Assembly: GCA_965218555.1 (NCBI GenBank)
Contig: OZ244625.1
Location: forward strand, 62,001-126,000
DNA from: JAPPLB01 sp965218555
Lineage (GTDB): Bacteria > Acidobacteriota > Terriglobia > Bryobacterales > UBA6623
DNA: 64,000 bases
Direction: 5' to 3'
Of the stretch, positions 41,013 to 49,495 are shown piece by piece. Numbering within the stretch: position 1 is the first letter of the stretch; every line of letters starts with the position of its first letter. Both the position numbers and the translations under genes were made by a program. The notes beneath the pieces were generated by a model that saw only the letters and a program-made list of their open reading frames with translations, was not told the origin of the DNA and ran no database searches.

Positions 41013-42662
41013 ATGAACACGGCGTGCAACCCGGCAATGCGAACCGCCCGCCGACGCAGGACAGGCGAGCAGGGGTTTGCGCTGCTCACCGTCCTCTTCT
41101 TGGGGGCTGCGATCTTGATCGGCTTGGCGTTGAGCCTTCCTCGGGCCGCCATGCAGGCGCAGCGGATTCGTGAGGAACGGCTCATTTATCGCGGCGAGCA
41201 ATACCAACGGGCGATCGAGCTCTATTTCCGCGCCCACAAGAAGTACCCCTCTGAAATCGATGACCTCGAGGAAACGAATGGCATCCGCTTCCTCCGCCAA
41301 CGCTACAAAGACCCCATGAACAAGAACGAGGATTGGCGTCTGATCCGTATGGGAAGCGATGGACGCTTCCAAAACTCTATGATCCACGATCTCGAAGATC
41401 CAGAGCAGCAGGCACAAGAGACCAATATCGGATTCGGTATGAGTAGAAACGACCAAAGCCGCAGCGGATCGGGCTCAAGCCGGCAGCCTTTCCGAGTGTA
41501 CGCCGGCGCGGGTTCGACTCCCTACGCCCCGCCTGACGGGCGCTTCCGGGGAGCCGATCGAGCTCGCGAGGTGCGTGACTCCCCCGCCCCCGTCGTCCTC
41601 GGCCCAAACCAGCAACCCGGCTGGATCCCCGGACGTACCCAGCCGACAGACCCCAACGCCCCCACTCGATTCGACGAGAACGGCAATCCGATCCCGCCGC
41701 AGAACGCGCGGGAGGAAGACCCCAATCGGCCACAACAGGCGCAGTATCCGGGCTATGCGCGGGTCCGCCCCGGCCAGATTCCCAATCAACCGCAACCCGG
41801 ATTCCCGGGAGCGCAAGCAGGCAACCGGCAAAACTCCAATAACCGCGGCTCCAACTGGATCGGCGGAGCACCCGTAGGTTTCGGAGGGGTCACAATTCCG
41901 GGAACCCCCTTCGGGGCCGCCCCAAACCCAGCCGCCGCCCCGCAAGCGATGAGCGGACAGGCCGCCGATGTCATCCGAGGCATTCTCTCTGCTCCTCGAC
42001 CCGGCGGCTTGGCGGGCATGCGCAATAGCCGGCGCGCACAAACTTCACAAGGAGCTTTCCAGGGCGGTATCGCCGGAGTAGCCACAAAGGCGCAGGAAAT
42101 GGGTGTCAAGCGCTACGGTGGCCGGGAATCCTATCACGAGTGGGAATTCGTTTACGATTATCGAAAGGACAACAAGTTCGGAGGAGTCGGTGTCGGGCCC
42201 GGAGCGGGCGGCGCGGCCAGGCAAACATTGCCTGACGGCCAACCCGGCACGATCCCATCCGGTACGCCCGGAGCGATGCCGGGAATCATTGAAACGGGCG
42301 CGTTCCCACCGGGCTATCCGACCGCCGGAGCTCGACAACCGAACGCGGCCGGCCCCAGGCGGCAGGACACGCGCAGCAACCCTTACGAACGCCTGCAAAC
42401 CGGCCCGCGCGGTTTTCAGCGGCCTCCCCAGCAAGGCTTTGGCCGGCAACCCGGCCAACCTCCGTTCGGGCAACGACCGGGAATACCTGGTTTCGGTCCG
42501 CCGCGGCCCGGCGGGACAACCTCGCAACCGCAGTCCATCCCAGGCGTGCTGCGGCCGGGGACGACTCCCGGCTTGCCGCAACCATCCAACCCCGGTACGG
42601 AAACCCAGCCCGGCGTGATCTATGGGCCCGACGGTACTCCCCTGCCCCGCCGCCTACGATAG
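41013..42662 (+). CDS. Pseudopilin-like protein with long Pro/Gly/Gln-rich tail
   Basis: The 549-residue protein begins like a type IV pilin: a basic leader, then GEQGFALLTVLFLGAAILIG, with a prepilin-peptidase-like G-F junction and hydrophobic helix. An alpha-beta pseudopilin core follows to about residue 130 (YQRAIELYFRAHKKYPSEID, RFLRQRYKDPMNKNEDWR). After residue about 150 the protein is low complexity, rich in Pro, Gly, Gln, Asn and Arg, apart from one folded-looking patch (GVKRYGGRESYHEWEFVYDY, about residue 365). The tail of nearly 400 residues is far longer than in ordinary GspG or GspK. Last gene of the lolA-gspFE-pilMNOP operon. Confidence 0.78.
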   Translation: MNTACNPAMRTARRRRTGEQGFALLTVLFLGAAILIGLALSLPRAAMQAQRIREERLIYRGEQYQRAIELYFRAHKKYPSEIDDLEETNGIRFLRQRYKDPMNKNEDWRLIRMGSDGRFQNSMIHDLEDPEQQAQETNIGFGMSRNDQSRSGSGSSRQPFRVYAGAGSTPYAPPDGRFRGADRAREVRDSPAPVVLGPNQQPGWIPGRTQPTDPNAPTRFDENGNPIPPQNAREEDPNRPQQAQYPGYARVRPGQIPNQPQPGFPGAQAGNRQNSNNRGSNWIGGAPVGFGGVTIPGTPFGAAPNPAAAPQAMSGQAADVIRGILSAPRPGGLAGMRNSRRAQTSQGAFQGGIAGVATKAQEMGVKRYGGRESYHEWEFVYDYRKDNKFGGVGVGPGAGGAARQTLPDGQPGTIPSGTPGAMPGIIETGAFPPGYPTAGARQPNAAGPRRQDTRSNPYERLQTGPRGFQRPPQQGFGRQPGQPPFGQRPGIPGFGPPRPGGTTSQPQSIPGVLRPGTTPGLPQPSNPGTETQPGVIYGPDGTPLPRRLR

Positions 42663-42663
42663 C

Positions 42664-43299
42664 TCATTTCGCCGCCTCGATCTGACAGCGATACAGTCCC
42701 CGCCGCTCGATCTCGTCCGCCACAAGCCTGTCGACCCACTCCTGGAAAGCACCGCCCTTGGCAACGGTCTCCCGGATTCGAGTCGACGACACGGCATCGA
42801 AAGACACCGGCAGGTCGACCGTATGAATGCGGTCTGCATACGCGTCCGGCACGGTGTAAGCACCCCGCCGCGAAGCCACCAGAAGCTGGAACTCATTCAG
42901 TTGCTCTGCAATCGCGGGACCTTCGCCGTAGTCCCATTCCACGATCCTCTCGGCCGCGTCGCGGCCGCAGATCAAGCAGATCTCAACCCCAGGACCGTAT
43001 ACGTTTTTCGCTTGGCGGGCAATGTCGATAAAGAGCCCCTTGTCCGATGACGCTACGGCGTAGCCTTGGTCACGACCCAAAACCGCTCGCAGCATCGCGA
43101 GCCGGTCTTCGAACGTGGCTCCCTGGTAGTCCTTGTGCGGAAACGCTTCCGGCAACACGAAAACGACCTGGTCGAGATCATGCTGCGCAAGTCCTTCCCG
43201 CGCTACCGCCACGTGCGCCGGCGTGGGCGGATTGAACGATCCGGGAAGCAAACCGGCTCTACCCGCCGCGAGAGGAGACCCTTCCCAAAAGCGCAACAT
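42664..43299 (-). CDS. NadD-like nicotinate-nucleotide adenylyltransferase family protein
   Basis: The 211-residue protein has the nucleotidyltransferase signature GLLPGSFNPPTPAHVAVARE, a variant of the (T/H)xGH site with PAH, and the C-terminal SSTRIRETVAKG typical of the ISSTxIR motif. NadD converts nicotinate mononucleotide to the dinucleotide in NAD synthesis. A possible earlier TTG start at 43365 adds DPFESALEQRLSLGG. The altered first motif makes the exact substrate uncertain. Convergent with the pseudopilin gene, 1 bp apart. Confidence 0.7.
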   Translation of the reverse strand: MLRFWEGSPLAAGRAGLLPGSFNPPTPAHVAVAREGLAQHDLDQVVFVLPEAFPHKDYQGATFEDRLAMLRAVLGRDQGYAVASSDKGLFIDIARQAKNVYGPGVEICLICGRDAAERIVEWDYGEGPAIAEQLNEFQLLVASRRGAYTVPDAYADRIHTVDLPVSFDAVSSTRIRETVAKGGAFQEWVDRLVADEIERRGLYRCQIEAAK

Positions 43300-43563
43300 C
43301 GTCCCGCCGAGGCTCAACCGCTGTTCCAGAGCGGATTCAAAAGGGTCGCGGACAGCATCTTGCAATCGTACTCGATGAGGTTCAGCGGCTTGTACGGCCG
43401 TTCGTGCGTTCGGGAAGCGTGAGCGTGGTCGATCATCCCGATCTTCCGGTCCGGGACCCTGAAGAAGCAGCCTGTCGGGGCCCGGCAGCAATCGCGTGCG
43501 TGACAACAGCAAGAACGACTGCGATGGGCCGCGGACGATACGGCTGTGCGGCCAGCCGCCTCA
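43300..43563 (-). other. Spacer with a possible gene end
   Basis: On the minus strand from about 43480 a frame reads GCFFRVPDRKIGMIDHAHAS and PYKPLNLIEYDCKMLSATLL, ending at about 43307. It looks protein-like but has no visible start and overlaps the NadD-like gene's possible extension. It could be the tail of a decayed gene. Nothing else is seen. Confidence 0.3.
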
Positions 43564-43935
43564 TCAGGCGGCCCCTCGCGACCGCCATTCGCCCACCAGC
43601 GCCCTGACGCCGTCTACGGCGAGGACGGCTGCGTGTTTGGATTCGTTCGACAGCCCTCCGACAGCCGCTTCGATCGCATCACGATCGATAGACAGGGCTT
43701 CCGGAGCGCTCTTGCCCACAAGCAGTTCCGTAAGCGCCGAGCCGACCGCGATGGAAGCTGTACAGCCGCGCGTTCGATACGTGACCTCGCCGATCCGTCC
43801 CTCGGCCAGGTTTGCTGTCAGACGTAAAATATCGCCGCAAATCGGGTTGGAGACTTCCGCCCGCAGATCCGCTTCTTCCAGCTCACCTACGTTGCGAGGG
43901 TTCTGAAAATGATCCAGGAGCCGTTCGCTGTACAC
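43564..43935 (-). CDS. IscU/NifU-N-like iron-sulfur scaffold protein
   Basis: The 123-residue protein starts VYSERLLDHFQNPRNVGELE, the usual IscU/NifU opening, from a GTG at 43935. The first two cluster cysteines are present (SNPICGDIL and RGCTAS). The third is replaced: SKHAAVLAVDGVRAL has His-Ala where IscU has a Cys before the last helix. It probably still binds iron or zinc but may not be a full scaffold. No iscS or suf genes are nearby. Confidence 0.85.
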   Translation of the reverse strand: MYSERLLDHFQNPRNVGELEEADLRAEVSNPICGDILRLTANLAEGRIGEVTYRTRGCTASIAVGSALTELLVGKSAPEALSIDRDAIEAAVGGLSNESKHAAVLAVDGVRALVGEWRSRGAA

Positions 43936-44082
43936 GCCCCTACTGTAGCGGAGTGCGCACGACAACAAGCGTTCGTCGCGACTCGTCCTTCGCGGCTGCC
44001 TCTCTGCGTGCCCTTGGGCCGTCTTCGCCGAAAGTCTTTGCAGATAGAGCGCGTGTCTCGCTGGAGGCTTTGGATTTGACCC

Positions 44083-44607
44083 TTAGCTGTCGCCCAGTCC
44101 CCATTCCTTCAGCGCTTCCCCCTCCAGCCGCCGGTAGATGAGACGCTCTCCGGCAAACCCTTCGCGCCAAACATTATGACCGGCTTGTCTCATGTCTTCC
44201 TGGTTCTTGATGATGATCGCGAAATGGTTGCCGGGTGTCGGACCTTCGCTCGGCGAGAGCAGCAAGTTGTTCCTGTCATAGAAGACCGCCACGTCAATAA
44301 TCCCCCGCCCCCCGGCATCGAGTTCCCGCGATTCCGGAGGCACTTTGGTTCCAGAAGGGAGATAGAAGTACAAGATGTCGCCTCCCGTCGGAACCAAAGT
44401 TCGGTTTTCGCGGCCGGGTTCCACCTCAGCGAAGGCGGGAACCAGGGTGTAGATTTCGTTGCTCGCATATTTGGCGTGGTAAACCGGCCCTTCCAACGGC
44501 AAGGCCCTCCAGACGGCCTCGCAGGTTTTTGGAGCCTCCTCGTCAAGCAGACGAGCAACACAGCGGACTTTCCGCTTCGTCAAGAGCACTTCCATGTATC
44601 TAGTCAT
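44083..44607 (-). CDS. DUF3830 family protein (cyclophilin-like fold)
   Basis: The 174-residue protein matches DUF3830: LLDEEAPKTCEAVWRALPLE, VYHAKYASNEIYTLVP and LSPSEGPTPGNHFAIIIK. Members share a cyclophilin-like barrel and often sit beside amidohydrolase or dipeptidase genes; their function is unknown. Here an M19-type dipeptidase lies 370 bp away, divergently, with a transposase fragment between them. Confidence 0.85.
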   Translation of the reverse strand: MTRYMEVLLTKRKVRCVARLLDEEAPKTCEAVWRALPLEGPVYHAKYASNEIYTLVPAFAEVEPGRENRTLVPTGGDILYFYLPSGTKVPPESRELDAGGRGIIDVAVFYDRNNLLLSPSEGPTPGNHFAIIIKNQEDMRQAGHNVWREGFAGERLIYRRLEGEALKEWGLGDS

Positions 44608-44654
44608 CGTTCACCTCAAAACACAATAGCGATATGGCCTCGAGAACGCTCCAA

Positions 44655-44787
44655 AGCCTGTCGCACTGCACACTGGCTCCACCACTATCATTGGCATCGG
44701 CCACATGCCGGTCTCAAGGCCAAGCCGCCCATCAGTCAAATCGGTCTGACGGGTGACAACCTGTTGAGGCACCACAATCCTTTGTGA
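44655..44787 (+). pseudogene. C-terminal fragment of an IS481-type transposase
   Basis: The last 44 codons read WLHHYHWHRPHAGLKAKPPI and SQIGLTGDNLL, the typical end of IS481-family integrase-type transposases (HYNxHRPHxxLxxxPPISRL). The catalytic core is absent. It is a relic of an insertion into the spacer between DUF3830 and the M19 gene. Confidence 0.75.
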
Positions 44788-44976
44788 GTCAGCAGGTCAT
44801 TCGCCGAAGCGGGAGGCAGTACAGCATACTATGTTCCAAGTGGATCGGTGGCCCGCGTGACCGGTTGGGCTTCCCGGGCGAAGACATCGCTTGAGATCTC
44901 CATGCGATAGCCTGTTCACGCGCGCTGCGGGCAGCCGTTTGGTAGTACGCCGCAGCCCGGGCCGCAGGAGGGAGGC

Positions 44977-45975
44977 GTGCCGTTGCGTTCCGAAGCGAAA
45001 GATCTCCATCGACGCTCGATCATCATCGACGGGCTCAACGTGAGCCGGTGGGGTGACGCGGAAGTCTACCGCCACCTGCACGAAGGAGGATTCACGGCCA
45101 TTAACGCCACCGTCGCCGTTTGGGAAGGATCGAAGCAGACGCTCCAGAACATAGGACGGTTCTACCGCGACTTCGAGACCTATTCGGAGTGGATCCGTCC
45201 GGTCGCTTCTCTCGCGGACCTGCATGCCGCGAAACGGGAGAACCGAGTGGGTATCGTTTTCGGTTTTCAGAACTCCTCTCCCATCGAGGACGACCTGCGC
45301 CTGGTCGAGGTCTTCCACCGGCTCGGTGTTCGGGTGATCCAACTGGCCTACAACGACCTCAACTACGCCGGGGCCGGTTGCTACGAACGTCAGGACGTGG
45401 GCTTGAGCAAGTTCGGCGTGGATCTTGTGAAAGAAATGGATCGTCTGGGGATGGTGGTCGATCTTTCGCATGTCGGCCACCGGTCTACCATGGACGCCAT
45501 CGAGCTATCCGAGCATCCGGTGTGGTTCAGCCACGCGAACCCGAAGGCCTTGTGCGAGCATCCGCGCAACAAGACCGACGACGAGGTCAAAGCCCTGGTG
45601 GCGAGGGGCGGGGTGGTCGGAGTGAATATCTTTCCGGCGTTTCTCAAGCGCGGCTACGACTCGACGCTCGCCGACGTGCTCGACACGATCGAATACTGGG
45701 TCGAGCTGGCCGGCATCGAGCAAGTGTCCATCGGCCTCGACTTCACAGAAAATCAGTTGGAAGAATGGTTCCAATGGCTCATGGCCGGCAAGCGCCTCGA
45801 TTCGCCTGTCTTTCGGCTACAGCTTCCTCTGCGGTTGCCGCACGGCATCGCGCGTGCCGAAGAGCTGCCCAACCTCACCGCCGGCCTGTTGGAACGTGGC
45901 TACTCCCACCTGGACGTGCAGAAGATTCTCGGGCTCAATGTACTGCGGCTGTTCGAGCAGGTGTGGAGGGAGTGA
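44977..45975 (+). CDS. Membrane-dipeptidase-like protein (peptidase M19 subgroup)
   Basis: The 332-residue protein follows the M19 TIM-barrel pattern: VGIVFGFQNSSPIEDDLRLV with the bridging Glu region, VVDLSHVGHRSTMDAIELSE with metal-ligand His, FSHANPKALCEHPRNKTD and ISIGLDF-like VSIGLDFTEN. The usual first metal pair DGHND is changed to DGLNVS, so the HxD ligands are missing, a feature of one M19 subgroup. A cytoplasmic place is likely since no signal peptide is seen. Start GTG 44977 has a good ribosome site (GGAGGGAGG). Activity as a dipeptidase is uncertain. Confidence 0.82.
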   Translation: MPLRSEAKDLHRRSIIIDGLNVSRWGDAEVYRHLHEGGFTAINATVAVWEGSKQTLQNIGRFYRDFETYSEWIRPVASLADLHAAKRENRVGIVFGFQNSSPIEDDLRLVEVFHRLGVRVIQLAYNDLNYAGAGCYERQDVGLSKFGVDLVKEMDRLGMVVDLSHVGHRSTMDAIELSEHPVWFSHANPKALCEHPRNKTDDEVKALVARGGVVGVNIFPAFLKRGYDSTLADVLDTIEYWVELAGIEQVSIGLDFTENQLEEWFQWLMAGKRLDSPVFRLQLPLRLPHGIARAEELPNLTAGLLERGYSHLDVQKILGLNVLRLFEQVWRE

Positions 45976-46124
45976 CCGGCCGGTAAAGGGCCGGCGCCAC
46001 ATGCCGGGCCTCTACCCGGCGATGAAGGTGGTCTCCCGGTAACCAATGCTCGAAGGTCCCTTTGCTGGAGGTCCGGCGGATGCGGGCGCGCCACGCTGGC
46101 AGAGGCATGATATTCTAGCTTTCC

Positions 46125-47009
46125 ATGCCTTTCTGTACGCGTTGTGGAAGCCAATTGGGAGACGATGCCGCGTTTTGCCCCGGATGCGGTGACAGGCAGG
46201 GCGGCGTCGCACCCTCGCCTGCCACGACAGCTGCTGTTGCGGAGCCGATGAGTCCGGTTCAATACCGGATCGAAGGAGACAACCTAGAGGTCGTGCGTGT
46301 CACCCTCATGCCGGGTCAAGAGGTCTACGCGGAAGCCGGCAAGATGGTCTACAAGACTGCCAACGTGGATTGGCAAACCAAGATGACAGGCAGTGGCATC
46401 GGGGGGAAACTCTTCGGAGCGCTGAAGCGAAAGCTGACCGGCGAGTCGCTCTTCATGACTCACTTCAAGACTTCGCACGGCAAAGGTGAGGTTGGCTTCG
46501 CCGGCGATTTTCCCGGGCGCATCCAGGCCTTCGAGCTGGCGGCCGGACAGGCAGTGCTCGTTCAACGCGATGGTTTCATCGTTGCCGAGCAAACGGTCAA
46601 GCTGGATATCGCTTTCACGAAGAGGATCGGCGCCGGATTTTTCGGCGGAGAGGGCTTCATTCTGCAAAAGCTCACAGGCCCGGGCGTGGCCTTCATCCAC
46701 GGCGGCGGCGACTTTGTCGAGTTCAGCCTCGATCCGGGCGAGATTCTGCAGGTCGACACCGGCTGTATCGTCGCTTTCGACGAGTCGATTTCCTACGATG
46801 TGCAGATGGCGGGCGGCATTGCCACGAGCATCTTCGGTGGAGAAGGTTTGTTCCTGGCGACCCTCACAGGACCGGGTAAAGCCTGGATCCAGACGATGAC
46901 GCTTTCGAAGCTGCGGCGTGAGTTGGGCGGAGGCATAGGCGCGCGGTCCGGCGGCGGTGAAGCCCAGGGATTCGGCGCTCTCACCAATATGTTTGGCAGC
47001 AACGATTAG
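46125..47009 (+). CDS. AIM24/TIGR00266 family protein with N-terminal zinc ribbon
   Basis: The 294-residue protein starts with a zinc ribbon (FCTRCGSQLGDDAAFCPGCG, CxxC twice), a short linker, and then the AIM24 domain (MSPVQYRIEGDNLEVVRVTL, MVYKTANVDWQTKMTG, LFGALKRKLTGESLFMTHF, GEGLFLATLTGPGKAWIQTM). It ends in a Gly-rich tail. The function of bacterial AIM24 proteins is unknown. Single gene upstream of ispH. Confidence 0.9.
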   Translation: MPFCTRCGSQLGDDAAFCPGCGDRQGGVAPSPATTAAVAEPMSPVQYRIEGDNLEVVRVTLMPGQEVYAEAGKMVYKTANVDWQTKMTGSGIGGKLFGALKRKLTGESLFMTHFKTSHGKGEVGFAGDFPGRIQAFELAAGQAVLVQRDGFIVAEQTVKLDIAFTKRIGAGFFGGEGFILQKLTGPGVAFIHGGGDFVEFSLDPGEILQVDTGCIVAFDESISYDVQMAGGIATSIFGGEGLFLATLTGPGKAWIQTMTLSKLRRELGGGIGARSGGGEAQGFGALTNMFGSND

Positions 47010-47118
47010 CCGCTTGATCAGAAATCCTGAAGAGTAGAAAAAGAGGTCATTGTTATACTGCATGTCTCGGGAGACGCGGCAACCCGGCCCGGGACCAAGC
47101 CTTAGGCATATCCCTTCC

Positions 47119-48099
47119 ATGAGTGAGAGTACCTTAGAAGAAAAAGTCGTCTATCTGTTTACTCCACGGGGCTTCTGCGCGGGCGTCGTGCGGGCAATCG
47201 ACATTGTCGAACTGGCCCTCCAGGTTTACGGACCGCCGATTTACGTGCGGCGTGAGATCGTTCACAACAGGCACATCGTTGAGGACTTGGCCGGGCGTGG
47301 GGCTATTTTCGTCGAAGAGCTCGACGAGGTGCCGGTCAACTCCCGGGTGGTCTATAGCGCCCACGGAGTAGCGCCGACGGTCCGGGAAGATGCCGAGCGG
47401 CGGAACTTGCAAGTGGTCGACGCCACCTGTCCATTGGTGACCAAGGTTCACCGGGAGGCGATCCAGTTCGCTTCCACAAACGGAACCATCCTGTTGATCG
47501 GGCATCGCGGCAGCGATGAAGTCATCGGCACGATGGGCCAGGCACCCCGTCATACGATCGTCATTTCGTCTCGCGAGGAGGCCGAGTCCGTTTCGGTTCC
47601 CGACCCGGACAATGTTTTCTACCTGACCCAGACAACGCTCAGCCTGGACGAAACGGAGCAAGTGGTTTCCGTCCTCAAGAGGCGCTTTCCCAAGATTCAG
47701 GGCCCGCCCGCGCAGGACATCTGTTACGCCACCGAGAACCGGCAACAAGCGGTCAAGCATATCGCGCCGTCGTGCGACCTCATGCTGGTCGTGGGGTCGC
47801 AGAACAGCTCCAATTCGCAAAGGCTTGTCGAAGTCGGCGAAAACGCGGGCATGCCGGGCTACCTCGTCGACAATGAGCGAGATATCCAGGACGCGTGGCT
47901 CACCGGCGCTCGCCGCGTAGCGGTGACAGCCGGCGCGTCGGCCCCCGAGGTGCTCGTGCAGCAAGTTGTGGCCTATCTGCGGCGGCGCGGCTTCACCCGC
48001 GTCGAAGAAGTCGAGGCGGTGGAGGAAGACGTAGTCTTCCCGCTGCCTGCCGAGCTGGCCGCTCACCAATCCTTCCTCACAACCATCGCGAACGCCTGA
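47119..48099 (+). CDS. ispH: 4-hydroxy-3-methylbut-2-enyl diphosphate reductase
   Basis: The 326-residue [4Fe-4S] enzyme performs the last step of the MEP pathway, giving IPP and DMAPP. The three cluster cysteines are present: GFCAGVVRA (Cys20), DATCPLVTKVH and ICYATENRQ. Other hallmarks are REIVHNRHIV, VVYSAHGV and VGSQNSSNS. ATG at 47119 gives the family N-terminus; the frame is open to 47050. It lies 2.5 kb before hpnCDE, which consume isoprenoid units. Confidence 0.96.
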   Translation: MSESTLEEKVVYLFTPRGFCAGVVRAIDIVELALQVYGPPIYVRREIVHNRHIVEDLAGRGAIFVEELDEVPVNSRVVYSAHGVAPTVREDAERRNLQVVDATCPLVTKVHREAIQFASTNGTILLIGHRGSDEVIGTMGQAPRHTIVISSREEAESVSVPDPDNVFYLTQTTLSLDETEQVVSVLKRRFPKIQGPPAQDICYATENRQQAVKHIAPSCDLMLVVGSQNSSNSQRLVEVGENAGMPGYLVDNERDIQDAWLTGARRVAVTAGASAPEVLVQQVVAYLRRRGFTRVEEVEAVEEDVVFPLPAELAAHQSFLTTIANA

Positions 48100-48524
48100 G
48101 TTGTGCTCCTTGATTGCCTGCCGCAGAGCCCACGTTATTGCAGGCCGGTGAGTTCCCTTGGGCTCAACACGTCATAGAACTCGCGAGCCGGATAAAGTTT
48201 CCTGAAAGCTGTCGGTGTTGCTTCCCTTGGCGGGCTTGCTGAGGTAGCCGTTGAGTAGCTTCTCGCGGGCGGATCGCGTGGCGCAGAAGCCCTCAGAAAA
48301 GGCCGCGCTTTGAGAGACAGGCGCCAAGCCGGGGATATGGAGGCCTCGGCGGCGGCTGTGAAAGCTGACAGACGCGGTCTGCCTGCCCATTCCGCAGTAT
48401 TCACGCGGTTAGCGACACGGCGGTTACGAAGTTCAAAATCGGCTTTCATCGCGCAAGGCGCAGGGACGGCGCCTTTTCCGGCTGGCGTGTTTTTTTAGGG
48501 ACAGGCGGGTGTGAGCCGGCAGCG
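48100..48524. other. Gene-poor stretch with minus-strand gene debris
   Basis: 425 bp between ispH and the broken dehydrogenase. Two minus-strand frames look faintly coding: SAREKLLNGYLSKPAKGSNT (about 48290-48210) and, shifted, FRKLYPAREFYDVLSPRELT ending at 48135. They may be one decayed gene of unknown type. No RNA gene or promoter recognised. Confidence 0.35.
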
Positions 48525-49487
48525 ATGGAAACCTGCGGCATCTGCCATACGGACCTCAAGAAAAGCGAGCATGATCTCTTGCCGCCGCCTCGGGTCTACG
48601 GACATGAGACGGCCGGCGCCGACGCTCGGATCGGTGAGGGAGTCAGCCGGTTCGCCGAGGGTGATCGCGTCAGCCTGTTCCACCACATCCCATGCCTCGA
48701 TTGCTTCTATTGCGAACACCAAGACTACGCCCAATGCCCAAGGTACAAGAAAGTGGGCGTCACAGCCGGTTTCGAGCCGGCCGGCAGTGGGTTTGCACAG
48801 TACGTGCGCGTCATGGATTGGATCGTTCAGCGCGGCGTGGTTCGGATCCCCGACCTGGTCTCGTTCGAGCGCGCGAGTTTTGTCGAACCCGTCAACACTT
48901 GCTTGAAAGCGCTTGACAGACTGAGCGTCCAAGGCGATGAAAAGATCCTGATTCTGGGTCAGGGACCCATCGGCCTGCTGTTTACGGCCCTCCTTAGTCG
49001 ACTCGGCGTCTGATCGGTTTGCACCACCGATGTCCTCGAGTCGCGCAGGGAAATGGCGGCGCGGCTGGGAGCCGATCACGTTTGGAACGGAGAGCAGTCC
49101 GACTGGATGGAGGAAATGCGGCGTCTAACAGGAGGCCGCGGGGCTGATATAGTGATCGTAGCGGCCTTCGCGCCGGGAATCGTTACCCAAGCGATCACGG
49201 CGTCGCGCCCCGGTGCTCGGATCATGCTGTTCGCCCAGACAGCGCCGGACGACGTGTTTGAGTTGAGAGGTGCGGATCTGTGCGCCGCAGACCGGACTCT
49301 GCTGGGCTCTTACAGCGCATCGGTAGATCTACAGGTGAAATCGGCCGAAATCGTCTGGTCGGAGGATCTCCCCGTTGAGGAACTCATCTCGCATCGCCTC
49401 CCCCTCGATGATCTGCATGAGGGAATCAACCTTGCCCGCAACCCCAAGGCCGGTTCGCTCAAGCTGATGGTATACCCGCAGAGGTAA
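48525..49487 (+). pseudogene. Zinc alcohol dehydrogenase, 5'-truncated and with internal TGA
   Basis: One frame carries a zinc MDR enzyme: TCGICHTDLKKSEHDLLPPP with catalytic Cys, YGHETAGA, structural cysteines from HIPCLDCFYCEHQDYAQC, and ILGQGPIGLLFTALLSRLGV. A TGA at 49011-49013 interrupts it at the second Rossmann strand, and the same frame goes on with TTDVLESRREMAARLGA to KLMVYPQR. The first 30-35 residues of the family are missing; the ATG at 48525 is just before CGICHTD. Both lesions make it a pseudogene. It directly precedes an intact relative. Confidence 0.8.
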
Positions 49488-49495
49488 ATCGAATC

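Noticed and set aside
49011..49013. TGA as a selenocysteine codon in the dehydrogenase
   Set aside because: The position is a Rossmann strand rather than a catalytic site, no downstream selenocysteine hairpin was seen, and the gene also lacks its N-terminus.
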